A stretch of 64,000 nucleotides of DNA from Sanguinoderma infundibulare (Eukaryota > Basidiomycota > Agaricomycetes > Polyporales > Polyporaceae), in NCBI GenBank assembly GCA_032821775.1, contig JAVLRN010000007.1, positions 744,001-808,000 of the forward strand, given 5' to 3'. The translations under genes and the position numbers were made by a program. The notes under the pieces are model-generated. The model searched no databases and had not been told where the DNA came from. It saw only the letters and a list, made by a program, of their open reading frames with translations. Shown here piece by piece: positions 34,389 to 46,414 of this stretch. Every line of letters begins with the position of its first letter. Positions within the stretch are counted from its first letter, which is position 1.

Positions 34389-36097
34389 ATGGGCGACTAC
34401 GTTTCTGAAGATCAAGCCTCCGAGCGCAAGCACAAGATGTGGTCTAGCTACTTGAATGGGCTCTACCACACCCGTCGCCCTCCAGCCATCGGCACCGTCA
34501 ACGTACAGAAGATCGAGGACGCTGCGCGTAAGAAGCTCAAGGACCGACAAGGTGCGTCTTCCACCAGCCTACGCTTTTATTCCCCGAACCCGTTACCCGG
34601 AGCACAGCGCCATCTAACGTTGTTGCAACTCTCCAGACGCGTTCTTGTTCGTCTTTGGCAGCGCGGGCACGAACGAGACGTCCGACGCGAACCGGAGGGA
34701 GCTGAGCAAGTGGAAGGTCATCCCCAACCACTTGCGCGACGTTACGCATCGGAGTATCGAGGTACGCCCCTTTGTGCACTTTTTCATCCGGATCTGTGTT
34801 CATTGGAATGGAACTGAACGTTCGTGAATGGTGACGGACAGACGACCATCTTCGGCGTCACCTATCCCTCACCTCTTTTCCTCGCGCCCATCGGTGTCCA
34901 AACGATCGTGCACCCTGATGGCGACCTCGCGACCGCTAGGGCGGCGCAAGCAGTCGGCGTGCCCATCATCCAGAGCACGGTCGCGTCGCGGTCCATGGAG
35001 GCGGTCGCGGAGGCGAACGGATCCGGACACCGGTGGTTCCAGCTCTACTGGTGAGAGCCGTCCTCAACAACGCCTGCGTGTCTGGGATTGCATGCTGATG
35101 AAACCCCTGCCGCGAAAATCAGGCCAATTGCTCCCGAGCTCACCCTCTCGCTCCTGAACCGTGCAAAGGGGGCCGGGTACAGCGCGCTCGTCGTCACGGT
35201 CGACGCCATGTTCCTCGGCTGGCGGACGCACGACATCGACACGACGTACCACCCCATCTACCACGGGCTCGGCGCGCAAAACGCGCTCACCGACCCCGTG
35301 TTCATGAAGCAGAACGGACTGGAGCCGTACCCGTACGACTTCGCGCACTCGTTCCCGTACGACCCGGCGGAGTTCGACGAGCGCATGCGCAAGGGCGACG
35401 AGAAGGCACTCGAGCTGAACCGGCTCGGGACCCAGTGGGCAGGCAACCTCTCCGAGGGCGTGTTCCGCACATGGGACGAGCTCGCGTTCATCCGGAGGCA
35501 CTGGGACGGACCGCTCGTTGTCAAGGGCATCCTCAGCGTGCAGGTACGTGCGCCACGCACTCTTTCCAGAATCACACCTGACCACCCCGGCGGGATGCAC
35601 ACGTATACCCGTACAATACAGGATGCCGAGCACGCGATGGATGCGGGTATGGACGGCATCATCGTTTCGAACCACGGGGGACGGCAAGTCGATGGCGCGA
35701 TCCCGGCGATGTGGGCCCTCGAGCAGATCTGTCGGTCACCCAAGGTCAAGGCCGCGCAGGCGAGCGGGCGATTCACCATCTTGATGGACTCCGGGATCAG
35801 GACGGGGACCGATATCTTCCGCGCTATCGCGATGGGGGCCCAGGGCGTGCTGCGTGCGTACCAGTTATGCGTGAACTGTTCACATGTTGAGATGACGGCT
35901 GACGCTTACTTCCTCGTCCTGGTCCTGCAGTCGGCCGCCCGTACGTCTACGGGTTGGCGGTGGGCGGACAGGAGGGTGTTGAGACGGTGTTGAAGAGCAT
36001 CCTTGCTGAGTTCGAGATCACGTTGGGCCTGTGCGGGTACAAGAGCATCGCGGAGATCTGGGGGAAGGCAGATGAGGTCATGGTCAAATTCGACTAG
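34389..36097 (+). CDS. FMN-dependent 2-hydroxyacid oxidase (lactate 2-monooxygenase-like)
   Basis: Six exons give about 435 residues of an FMN_dh family TIM barrel. Segments in order: LFLAPIGVQTIVHPDGDLAT and IIQSTVASRSMEAVAE (FMN phosphate region), WFQLYWPIAPELT (junction restored across an intron), ALVVTVDAMFLGWRTHDID, LVVKGILSVQ with catalytic-core Lys, and IIVSNHGGRQVDGA containing the catalytic base His and substrate Arg. DSGIRTGTDIFRAIAMGA and GRPYVYGLAVGG bind FMN near the end. The long insert after the DxxxLGWRxxD stretch resembles lactate 2-monooxygenase rather than glycolate oxidase. It oxidises an alpha-hydroxy acid using FMN and oxygen; the exact substrate is not determinable. All active-site motifs are intact. 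Confidence 0.88.
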
Positions 36098-36934
36098 ATG
36101 TAAGCGATGTCCCGCCGGGGGAGGTAATATCAGGAGGCTTACCACGCGAGAGCCGGGCGGGTGTGTTCATGAATATTCTCGCTTCCGCGTGTCACTGATC
36201 TCGGTCGCCTCGTCCTGCGTTACGTTGTATGTCCAATCCTTATCTCCCTTGACGAGTGGTGGGTCCCCATGTACGCTTCTTGCTTATTGGCTGACAGAAG
36301 ACGACAGTCCACTTCTACGTCATCGATTGACTTCTCGATCCGACAAAAGACGAAGGTGCCACCACCTTCTGGTATGCCGTCTAGGCTTCGCATGCTAACC
36401 TTCCATTTAACGTGGGGACAGGTTGATGTTGTGTGTATTTTGACATGATCCAATCTCCGCGAGTATGCTCGCTACTTCGCTGATGAGTTTGTCCCTCCCA
36501 ACGATCGTGGTATCAAGCCCAACTCCATCGTCTACATTTCGCGGGTTGGGTTGCGCCGTCAACAAAATTCATCCAAGGTTATGCTACGACGCAGGTATGA
36601 CTTCGGACCTGTTAAATGAACTCCGATGGCTTCTAACATAACTTCTGCTAGGTCATCGCTGGGTGCTTCCCGTAGTGCGCTGGATCGCGGTCACGACACC
36701 CTCATTCCGATCCAGCCTTCCAAGTCCAACGATCGACATACACATGTGACAGCAAAGCCTGCCAGCCTCCTGGGGTTCATTATCCTTCCTTGATTGCTGC
36801 CCTTCTTGAACTAGACCATCGTGCGTCCACCAGCTAGCCCCTTCACCTGTCGTCCACCGTCCCGCAGACCACAGTCAATTGTCCTTCACCGGCTTCACCA
36901 GAGTCACCCCGTCACTCCGATTGACCTGTCCACG
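36098..36934. other. Intergenic, no gene supported
   Basis: Short frames only. The distal 100 bp are presumably the 5' UTR of the coiled-coil gene. An upstream in-frame ATG at 36821 exists but precedes an Arg/Ser/Pro-rich run unlike a protein N-terminus, so the later ATG was preferred. Confidence 0.4.
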
Positions 36935-38057
36935 ATGGCGTACATTCCGACTGGCGTTCACCGTCCCCTCGATGCATCACGCACTTTCCACACCGGTCCT
37001 TGGATGATCTTCCTCCTCCTCGGCATCATCCTGACTGTCGTCTTCTCCCTGGCCACCGTCCGCATCATCTGTTGGAAACGCAAGATCGCCGCGCTCCAGA
37101 ACGAGAACGCCATCCTCCAAGACAGGCTCGTCGCCACCAAGAAGGCCTTCGACGAACGTGTCAAAGAGGAATACGCTCATATCGCCCAGGTGAAGACCGT
37201 CCAAGATGTCGGAGCGCCATCCCCATCGCCAAGCTCCGCTCCCGGCCCATCACCCACCGCTGACGCCGACAGCGAGGCGGAGAGTGAGAGAAACCAGGCT
37301 CTCATCGACAGGCTCGACTTTGTCCAGGCGAGCTCCAAGATCGTGCTCGGGCAGAAGAACAGAGAGATCGCCGCCTTGAATGTCCAGCTCGCCACTGCCC
37401 GCCGGGCCGTCGGGAAAGTCACTTCGGAGCGGGACGCGGCCGTGGCACATGCGGACGTCATCGCTCACCAGCTCACTGAAACTCACGCGGACTACGGCAA
37501 CAAGGTCACCGCTCTCACGGCCCGAGCCACCGACGCTGAGGCCAAGGCCGCTACTCTTGAGGCCCAGGTTTCTATACTGGAAGGCAAGCTTCAGGAGAGC
37601 GAGACGAAGCTCGGCGACGCATCCAACAAGAACGTGAACCTCGACGCGGAGCTCATCCGAGTTCGTCAACTCCACGACACGTATCTCGAGCGGTCCAAGG
37701 TTCAAGAGGTGGGTCCATTCTACTTCCGTTTGTCGTCCAACGCTCACACACCCCTCGCCCCAGACCAACGCCAAGAGGACCATCGATGTACAGGGTGCCG
37801 AAATCGCACGGCTCAAGAAGCGACTCGAGCCCGTCCGGAAGCAGCGTGCGCTGCCCATCTCCTCGCTCTCGTCGACGTTCCGCTCCAGCTTCCAGTCCCT
37901 GATCTCGCGTCGCAGCAGCGACACAGAGACGGAGACTGAGGCAGAGACGGGGACCTCGGCCTCTGAATCGTTCGGCTCGGATAAGTCTCCAGCTGCTTCT
38001 CCTCCTCGCCGCAATCGGTTCACCATCCGTCTGTCGCGCAAGGCTCGCAAGGCTTGA
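36935..38057 (+). CDS. Membrane-anchored coiled-coil protein, tandem copy 1
   Basis: Start at 36935 (MAYIPTGVHRP). One transmembrane helix near residues 22-46 (WMIFLLLGIILTVVFSLATV, then RIICW) is followed by a long heptad-like coiled coil. This contains IVLGQKNREIAALNVQLATA and ALTARATDAEAKAATLEAQV. One intron (about 37709-37764) joins KVQE to TNAKRTIDVQGAEIARLKKR. The tail is Ser/Arg and Asp/Glu-Thr rich (FRSSFQSLISRRSSDTET). Predicted topology is a short lumenal or outer N-terminus with a cytosolic rod; this is inference. No enzyme domain. The downstream gene at 39305 has the same architecture and shared motifs, so this is a tandem duplicate pair. Function unknown. Confidence 0.75.
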
Positions 38058-39304
38058 ACGTCCGAGTTGTGGATACCCCACACAACCTACCCCCCTCCGC
38101 AGCGCGACATCTCTTCTTCACTTCTGCTGGCGGTTGGCATGCCCTCGCCCTTCTGACCTGAGGCCACGTACCAGAATATCCTCGTGCGTTTGCTTGGGCC
38201 ACGTTTCTATTCGTAGGCACATACAATAGGGCATATTCCTATCTTGATTCCTACTCCCTTGTACCGGTACCCTGGCATCTCTCCTGGTCCTGTATCTATA
38301 GTGTCTCAGGTGTCTCGCGGTCTATTTCTCATCTCTCATATAATGTATTTTTCTCTGCGTCTTCATCTTCCGACTCGGTTCAGCATGCCAGATCCGCTAT
38401 TTAAGTAAGTACTCCTTGCGATAGTCAGTTGGACAGATGTTGGACAAAACCTCGACATTCAGGCGGAGGCGAGAAAACGTCGAGCGCTTCCTTCGGAGAT
38501 AGCCGGCAACTGTTCAGAGCCTTCTTGCGCTTTCCTCACCCTTTCCCGGCAGCTCGCCCTCTCGAGCGAGCCAGCTCCGTTAATCCTCCACCTACGATGT
38601 AGCAGGTCTGCCCAGTCCTGGCGTGTACCAGACAGGTGTGCTGGCGCGGATGCACAACCGCCCGATCTTTCGGCTAAGTGCTGGGATGCCACGTCGTCGT
38701 CGCCGCTCAAGTCAACCCAGAGGGTCGGGTGAATTTCTCAAAGTGGGAGCCTTAAACCACGTTTCGTTTGGCTGTTTGTATGTTCAATGACTGATCTCCC
38801 CTGGCAGTATACAGTACAGTCACAGAAGACATAACGTACCGCACCCATCGAGATCATGGAAGATCTATCGAGCTCTCGCCACAAGATCGCGCGCTGCGTA
38901 TTGAAGACAATAAATTGGCGCAGGTTAGGGTTCGCGATTGCAAGTGAGGTTATCATCGTCTGCTGCGACCAACTATGGTACTGTCCGGTACCTGTTTCGT
39001 ATGACCATTGAAACAATACGCATAATAACCTACTCTTTTATGGACAGGTGTTTCTCTCCATGCCATCCGGCATCAATGGACATGTTGCACGATCGTGAAG
39101 GCGAGAACCGTCACATCGGGTGAGTTGGATCGACGAGATGCTAGACGCTGACCCCGCCAAAGAACAGCTCGCCTCTCCAACTTGTTTCCTAACTTCTCCC
39201 TCACCCGCTGCCACCGGTCAACGCCAGCCCTCTCATTCGCTCGCACCCCACTGATTCCAGCATCTCCCCCACCTTCACCTCGATCATTGATTGATCCCGC
39301 TATC
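38058..39304. other. Spacer between the two coiled-coil genes
   Basis: No gene is supported. A piece near 38487-38510 (GCGCTTCCTTCGGAGATAGC) recurs with one mismatch at about 44940, just before the large transposon. It is probably a small dispersed-repeat remnant. Confidence 0.4.
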
Positions 39305-40614
39305 ATGGCCACCCCCCACATCCACCTTCACCTCATCGTGGCGATCCTGGCGATCCTCTCGGCGCTGTCCCCCTGGTCCCGCCTTGGCCACTTTCTTGTT
39401 GCCATTGTCTCGTCTCTCTTCTGGCTTTGCGCGACCTGCCTTCCCGACCCTATCGTCGTCTCCTCCTCCCAACCAGTCCTTGAGCCCGAACAGACCGCCG
39501 AACGCCTCGTCGCCCTCGAGAGAGCCAAGGCCGATCTACAGGACGCTCTAAAGAGGAAGGAACGTGAGCATGCTGCTGACAAGTTGGCTCTCATCTCCGA
39601 CCTTGGGAGCATTCGAACCGCCTTGGCCGACGCGGAGCGGCGCCGTATCCCGGCCATTGTCATCTCCAAAGCCTCCGCAGACAGTCCCTCCCCTGAGCGG
39701 ATGCTCGAGGTACTCATAGTCGACACCAGTCTGCTCCTCGGTCAGAAGAACGCGAGGATCGGCGAGTTGACTGCGAAGCTCGCCGCCGCGGAACAGCCTA
39801 CCCCCATTCCTGCTCCTTCACCGCGCCCCGCTCTCGTGACCGACCAAGCCAGACGGAAGCGCACAAGCCTCACCCGCAAGATCGAACTCACTCGATCCAA
39901 CTTTTCTCAGTTGGCGAGTCTCGTCACCCAGCGGGCGAAGTCGCAGGAGGACATGCGCGTTGTGATACAGGAGCTCAGGGTGCGTTTTAGACCTGCCGCT
40001 TCTGTCCTACAGCTAACTGACTTCTACCTTAGAGGGAGCGCAATACTGTCAGAACTAAGCTGAATGCGCGCATACGACAGGCGGCGGACAACGCTGACCA
40101 GCTCGCGATCTGCCACAACGAGATCGCGGCCGTCACTGCTCGTGCCGTCGACGCCGAAGCCCGCGTCGCGACCCTGAAGGCCCAGCTAGCGCGCAATGAG
40201 GCGATGCTCGCAGACTCCATCGGGGAGGCGCTCCTCGCCACCGACGCGCTCACGTTCGCTCGCGAGTTGGAGTCTGCGGGCGTGCAGTCCATCATTGCGC
40301 GCGAGGTATACCCGGCTCGCTGATATCTCTCGTCGAATGCCACTAACGTTGTTCGTTCCCTCCAGAAGGAGAACATGAGCTTCATCCATCAGCAGGCGGT
40401 CTTGATTGGGACGCTGAAGGAGCGACTTCAGTCGGCCGAGCAGCAGTTGCAGCAGCTTACGGCCGTGCCCACCAGCACCTCACGTCTCAGTCTGAAGTCG
40501 ATCTTCTCACGTCGCCGGAGTGGGTCCGACTCCTCTTCACCATCTCCTCCTTTGATTTGTCGTCTCGGACGCGGCTCGTATATACCCATTCCTTTTTCTC
40601 GTAGATGCGGTTGA
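39305..40614 (+). CDS. Membrane-anchored coiled-coil protein, tandem copy 2
   Basis: Start at 39305 (MATPHIHLHLIVAILAILSA). Two closely spaced hydrophobic stretches near residues 7-45 are followed by a coiled coil with SLLLGQKNARIGELTAKLAA and AVTARAVDAEARVATLKAQL. Both motifs align with the copy 1 motifs at 36.9 kb. Two short introns lie near 39.98-40.03 and 40.31-40.36 kb. The tail RLSLKSIFSRRRSGSDSSS matches the SLISRRSSD tail of copy 1. An upstream in-frame ATG at 39182 adds 41 Ser/Pro/Arg-rich residues and was not chosen because the hydrophobic anchor would no longer be terminal. Function unknown. It looks like a diverged tandem duplicate kept as a pair, which would suit a heteromeric coiled-coil scaffold, but that is inference. 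Confidence 0.7.
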
Positions 40615-42222
40615 TCTCACCTCCTGTATGTAATTCTTGGGTTTCCCTGTCTCGGATTCGGCCTGTATCGATGACGCAGTTGTATTTCACGTCTCTAATA
40701 TATTTTCTCACTACGTCTTAATGCGAGTTGAGTGGCATGAAATCGAGGCTTGCCGGTTTGGTGTTTACACCGACGCTTGTTTCGGACATAGCCGATCGAG
40801 GACCCCAGTCACCGGCGCCCCCAAATTGGGTGTGCTGGCGGTGCCAGGACTTGGTTTCAAACCCCAAACATACCAGATCTCCAGGAAGTTGTGAGTAACC
40901 ATTTGCGTTTTGTATGAGGGCGTCTCAGACACTAAGGTGATTGTTTAGGTGTTATCCACGGCGGTCTTTCGAGCTTGGGCCCTACCGCACCTGCCCCGAT
41001 GACCGGAGCTGCGGGCTGCCAACCGCAATCGTTTGCACGCACGCTATCACTAATGTACGGGACACAGTTCCGAACTGAACGCATACTCGACGATAAATTC
41101 GAGGCGAAAATTCCAGTGAGTTACTGTCATACTTGAATCATCGTGTTGGCCCAACGCATGGCTGTGTTTCGGCTTTGGCATACAGGACAGTGATCATGCA
41201 GTCCCTGCAACAACACACCCCTCATCGACATTCTCATATGCCTGCGGCTACGGCATGCCACCTGAATGCGAAGGGGCTGCGGATCCATCGAGGCTCCATC
41301 AACTCACCGATGGCTCTTCCCATGGTAAATGACTTGTCAAGATTTCTCACGGATTTAACCCCATCTTGACATGTACATTCTCCCAGTTTGCCGCGCCTCG
41401 ATTAGAATTCGACTCCACTACCCCAAGAGCGGCCCAATCTTGGCAGTTGCTCCTGATATTTATGTAGCTTGGAACGGATTCGTTGGCATCAAGTTCGCCA
41501 TGGATGGCTACGGGGACCCCAGCTGAGTCCATATCTCAAGGCTCGTCTATGAATAGCTTGTGGCGCATGCGGGTAGGGCGATGTGGCTGGCTTGGAGTTC
41601 CGGATAGGCGGAGGCTTTATGGAAGTTCGGATGTCTGCAGTGAGTCGGCTGGTCACGGTTCTGTTTTTTTTTCTGTTGTGGTCAGCTCCGAGACTGGGGA
41701 CATTCGGGTCGAGACTTCCAGTGCAGGCTGTACACGGGGCGATTGTTCGCCCGATGATGTCCTCCTCGGCCCGCAGGTCCAAGAACGGCGCTATAACGCG
41801 TCCTCCTGACCCTTACATTTGCTCTGGGAGCTTCGCTGCCTGTTCTTTTTTTCATTCATGTTCTCCTATATTGTACAGTCGTGTCTGATTATTTCTATGA
41901 ATCAAGTCTCGCAGCGCGACATTAGAACCCCTCTGTGGCAGAGTCACCACGAAGTGAGTTGGAATTCATTCTCGCTCTTCCAGCTGCACACTGATTATGA
42001 TTCCTCCTGTATCTTAGCAGCATGGTGCGGTTCTTTACATCTCGTAACTGCCAGGCCAAATGATCACCTGTCGACGATTGTGCGTCCCGGAGTGAGGTTG
42101 GGCCCGCATATGGGCAAGATTCGTAGTCACTCGTCTGCGAAACTCATTGCCGAATAAACCCCACAACTCAAAATCGAGGCTTCTGCATCGCATGATCGAG
42201 ACTTAAAATATCCATTGTCCGA
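40615..42222. other. Intergenic with no assigned gene
   Basis: Two stretches read as Cys-rich exon-like pieces near 40.80-40.89 and 40.95-41.08 kb (for example CYPRRSFELGPYRTCPDDRS) but end quickly and match nothing I know. The rest is random short frames with a poly-T run at 41660. A decayed gene is possible. Confidence 0.35.
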
Positions 42223-42230
42223 AGTATAAA
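42223..42230 (+). promoter_or_regulatory. TATA box deciding the esterase start codon
   Basis: TATAAA at about 42225 lies only a few bases before an in-frame ATG at 42234, too close for that ATG to be transcribed. The next in-frame ATG at 42267 is at a suitable distance and immediately starts a signal peptide, so 42267 is taken as the start. Confidence 0.6.
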
Positions 42231-42266
42231 TGTGTGGTGTTCTCGCGTTGTCGTCGATGTTGCACG

Positions 42267-44669
42267 ATGCTGCGCTTACTGTGTCTCCTCCTGCCTAGTA
42301 TTCTTTCAACCACGATCTCGCTTGCGTCTCTGCCCCAGAGGCGCGTGGACGGATCGCCTACGATTCAGCTCGACAATGGCACCTTCATCGGTACTTCGGA
42401 AGGCATCGTAAGCAAATTCTTGGGCATTCCCTTCGCCAAACCGCCGTACGTCTCCGAGACACATCTGTTGCACGTCTATCTTCACTGACGTCCCGGGTGA
42501 CAGCACCGGCGACTTGCGATTCCGTCTGCCTGTTCCGAACTACCCATACGAGGGGACGTACCATGCCACCGACTTCGGGCCGGTGTGTTCGCAGCAGAAC
42601 GCGACCTCGGTCGCAAACATGTCGGTCCTGCCACGCGAGACGCTCCAGTTCCTTGCAAATAACTGGTCTTTGGCCGTAACTGGTCCAGAAAGCGAAGACT
42701 GTGCGTATATGTTTGCTCATGCTCACTTCGCATGCTAAATGCTCGCGGCGGCCGGCCATTGAAGGTCTTACTGTCGACGTCATCACGCCAGTGGACACGA
42801 AGCCGGATGCACAACTCCCTGTGGCTGTGGTGAGTCCGTGAAGATTTTCCTCGCTTTCAATACATGTTCTGAATGACGATTCCACTAGTGGATCTTTGGA
42901 GGTATGTGCCGCGATGAAATAACACTCTCAGCGTTAACAGGCCAATGTCAGGCGGCTTTACGACTGGTGGATCTAGCGCGTGAGTAGCAGTTACCTAACC
43001 ACCCCGGTCTTCATAGTGAACTGATTTATAACCGTAGAATTAGGTATAATGGATCGTTGATAGTGCAGAGGTCTATCGAGCTCGGGGAGCCAGTAATCTA
43101 CGTCAGTCTGAACTACCGGTACGCCTAGCATCGTTTGGGTACCTCGAGCGTTAGTTTTTTATTGGGAATGTTTCGTAGGCTGAACGGATTCGGGTTCCTC
43201 GCAAGCAAGGAGGTGAAGGATGCGGGTGTCGGAAACCTTGGATTGCAGGACCGTGAGTAATGCAGCACGCCCAATGCACCGGGTTCCACTGCATAATATT
43301 CAATATTCCCTGCACAGAGCGCGAAGCGCTTCGCTGGATACAGAAGTACATTGCCGTATTCGGGGGCGACCCCCATAAGGTCACTATGTACGTTACCTAG
43401 CGCTTCCTATGAGCAGGTCTCAATTCTCATCTGTCCCAACATCCGTATGCCGCACCGCGTATTCTTTCAGATGGGGTGAAAGTGTCGGGGCACGCTCTGT
43501 CGCCCTGCAAATGGTGACGAATGGCGGCGACCCGGAAGGACTATTCCGGGCGGCGTTCATGCAGTCGGGCTCTCAAACGATCTTTGGCGACATCACAGAA
43601 CAACAGGGCACTTACGACTTCCTGGTTTCTGAGACCGGGTGTGATGGAGCCACGGACACTCTGCAATGCCTGCGGGAGGTTCCTTACCCAACGCTCAAGG
43701 CTGCCATAGATAAGACAGAAGGAGTTTCCTCCTACCGTGTGGGTGTATGCGCTCCCTTTTCTAGAAAGACGTTTGTTGACCGACGAGTGCAACATATTAG
43801 GGCTCCAACTTGGCCTGGGCTCCTCGTACCGACGGCAACTTTTTGGTGGATGACCCGCAAAAGCTCGTGGTGGAAGGCAGCATCGCCAGAGTGCCATTCG
43901 TTACCGGTGTACGTGCTGCATGTCTCAAAACTCTGATTCGTGATACTGACTCGCCCAAATCAGGACTGCGATGACGAGGGAACCCTCATCTCGTTGGTTG
44001 GATTGAACATCACGTACGTTTACGTCGAGCTCTGGCTGTAAGCGAGCAACTGAAGCTACTTGTAACCTGGCTATGTATAGGACCAATGACGAATTCTCGA
44101 CATACATCAAGCAAACCTACTTCCCGAAGATCTCGGACTCGGACCTGGCTGGGCTGCTGGAGCACTACCCTGCGAACGTCGCTCAGGGCTCGCCGTTCGA
44201 CACCGGCAGCGCGAATGCTGTTACCCAGGAATTCAAGAGGCTCGCCGCCATCTGCGGGGACCTGACTTTCCAGGCGCCCCGCAGATTATTCCTGAAGCAT
44301 ACCGCTGCCGAGCAGAATGCCTGGGTGTTTTGTGCGTCCACTAATGCCGCCATTTCCTCTACTCTAATTTGATAAATGTCGGCCATAGTGTTCAAGCGTT
44401 TCAAGTATCTGCCCGTGCTCGGCTCGCTCCATGCCTCCGATCTCGTCGACATCTTTGGTGGCAAGGAGCTGACGGACTACCTCGTCCACTTCGTGAACCA
44501 CCTCGACCCGAATGGTCATGGCGTCCCAGCTTGGCCGCGGTTCTCGTTGGAATCGAGGAAGCTGCTGACTCTCCTCGACGGGGATACTCCTGTGACTATT
44601 GGAGAAGATGACTATCGTTTTGAGGGTATGGAGCTGTTGACGAAAGTCCTTTTGGAGACTCCGCTCTAG
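42267..44669 (+). CDS. Secreted type-B carboxylesterase/lipase
   Basis: A signal peptide (MLRLLCLLLPSILSTTISLA) leads into the alpha/beta-hydrolase of the cholinesterase/lipase family: FLGIPFAKPP, DLRFRLPVPNY, FGPVCSQQN, WIFGGGF (oxyanion hole) and IYVSLNYRLNGFGFL. The catalytic Ser lies in WGESVGARSV. The acidic triad residue is in DDEGTLISL, and the probable catalytic His in LGSLHASDLVDIFGG. About ten very short introns are needed, including tiny exons around WIFGG, which is typical of such fungal genes. The nucleophile elbow is GESVG rather than the usual GESAG. It would hydrolyse ester bonds outside the cell; substrate unknown. The gene ends at 44669, 369 bp before the large transposon begins. 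Confidence 0.85.
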
Positions 44670-45029
44670 AGACGGTGTTGGGATACGTCGGACCACACTA
44701 TTATGCTCGACGTCCACTCTGCTTGACAATGTCGGTCTTTGCACGGCGTCTTGGATTGTTGCTGTTTCGGACTGATGTCTCCCCATTGCTTGGTTGTATA
44801 CATATCGATTGAGATCATCCGTTCGACTCCAACTTGAAATTAATCTGAACACACCTTTACCCACTGTATATATGCTACTGAAGTTTGCGCCATCGTCGAT
44901 GCAAGAAAGAAAACGTCCTGGGATTCCGCGGCCTTGCCGGCGCTTCCTTTGGAGATAGCCGACTACTGCAAGCGAGAAAGGTCAGCTACCAAATAGGAAG
45001 GTGGGTGGCGCAGACGCCCATCATTGCAT

Positions 45030-45037
45030 GCCAGTCC
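45030..45037. repeat. Left target-site duplication (GCCAGTCC)
   Basis: The 8-bp GCCAGTCC directly precedes the left terminal inverted repeat and is repeated exactly at 57033-57040 after the right one, marking a clean transposon insertion. Confidence 0.85.
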
Positions 45038-45965
45038 CACCTGATCATCACGGTGTTCCCACATAATTAGGCTGGCATGACTCGTATCACATGGCAGCCT
45101 AATAAGCCCAAAACACGCTAAACCCCAGCACTACCAGTATTACTACCAATACACCCCTCCAGTATACTATTTAAGGTAAGTATCAGCGTCCCCGCTATCA
45201 AGTCGTTATCTGGGTTACTGATAATGCCGCCATCATTGATCACAGATAATGCCGGGTGTTGAATATGAGGTTTCCGCGCATCCCGCTGGTGCCACTGCTC
45301 CCTCCCATGTTCACCGCTGCTGGACTAGTCGTGCTCACTGTCTCAGACAGCGAGCACAACTATCTCCACCAGTTCCCGCCCATTTTGTCCTGTTCTTTCG
45401 CTAATTGTACTTAACTATGTCCCTAGATCACGTTTATCAATGTTTCAAGCCACTACAGTCCCCTCCGCCCTTCCTGGCAGCACCTTGAGAGTTCTCGACT
45501 GCAGTTGGCGCCAACCGTGGGTATTGAGTATCGCGTGCCTTCGGCAAACTCGCTTCTCGCGTCGAGGCCCACACCCGTGGGTTCCTGCCTTCCCACCGCT
45601 GCCGCCGCTCCCTCCCACGTCCGCTGCTGCTGGACTAGTCGTGCTCGCTGTCTGAGACAGCGAGCACGACTATCTCCACCAGTTCCCGCCCGTTTCGTCC
45701 CGTTCTTTCGCTAATTGTACTTAACTATGTCCCTAGATCACGTTTATCAACGTTTCAAGCCACTACAGTCCCCTCCGCCCTTCCTGGCGGCACCTTGAGA
45801 GTTCTCGACTGCAGTCAGCGCCAACCGCGGGCGTTGAGTATTGCGCGCCTTCAGCAAACTCGCTTCTCGCGTCGAGGCCCACGCCCATGGGTTCCCGCCT
45901 TCCCACCGCTGCCGCCGCTCCCTCCCCTGTCTGCTGCTGCCGGACTAGTCATGCTCGCCGTCCGC
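45038..45965 (+). repeat. Left terminal inverted repeat with ~307-bp subterminal repeats
   Basis: The outer 250 bp are a simple inverted repeat of 56780-57032. From about 45.29 kb a unit recurs with a period near 307 bp. It contains CTGTCTGAGACAGCGAGC and ends in GGCGCCAACC...GAGTA, with starts near 45.35, 45.66 and 45.95 kb (the third truncated). Each unit carries a self-complementary core TGTCTSAGACA. Such subterminal arrays commonly serve as transposase binding sites; that role here is inference. Confidence 0.75.
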
Positions 45966-46414
45966 CTCTCTCTTACCTGTGCTCCCGGCTTGGCTGGTGC
46001 CAGGGTGTGCATGACCAGAATGCTGCACGCATGATGGATGTGGTGTGTTGTGTGCTCACAAGTTACACTCTCACATGTGGCCACACGACACATGTAGGCA
46101 TCTTGGCACCCGACGCAAGCGCGCTGTACTCAATGGGCTGCGCCCTTGTCCTATTAGATAGTGCAAGCCCAGACACATCTCCATCAGAACATTGCCAAGG
46201 GACCGACGTGATGTGATTGATCTAGAGTCCGCAGTGCAAATAACAACGTAATAGCCCACAGAAACAGTTTTGAACCGTACGTAGAAGCGCGAACTACATG
46301 ATTATGGGACTAAGATGTTGATGAGAGGTGGGATGAGAAAAAACGATGGGAGAATGCATGGAAAAAATGATGGGGGGGACGGAAAAAATGATGGGGGAAT
46401 GGGTCCGATGGTAT

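Noticed and set aside
35064..35779. Long minus-strand frames across the FMN oxidase gene
   Set aside because: Plus-strand exons carry all FMN_dh motifs with correct splice phases; the antisense frames show none.
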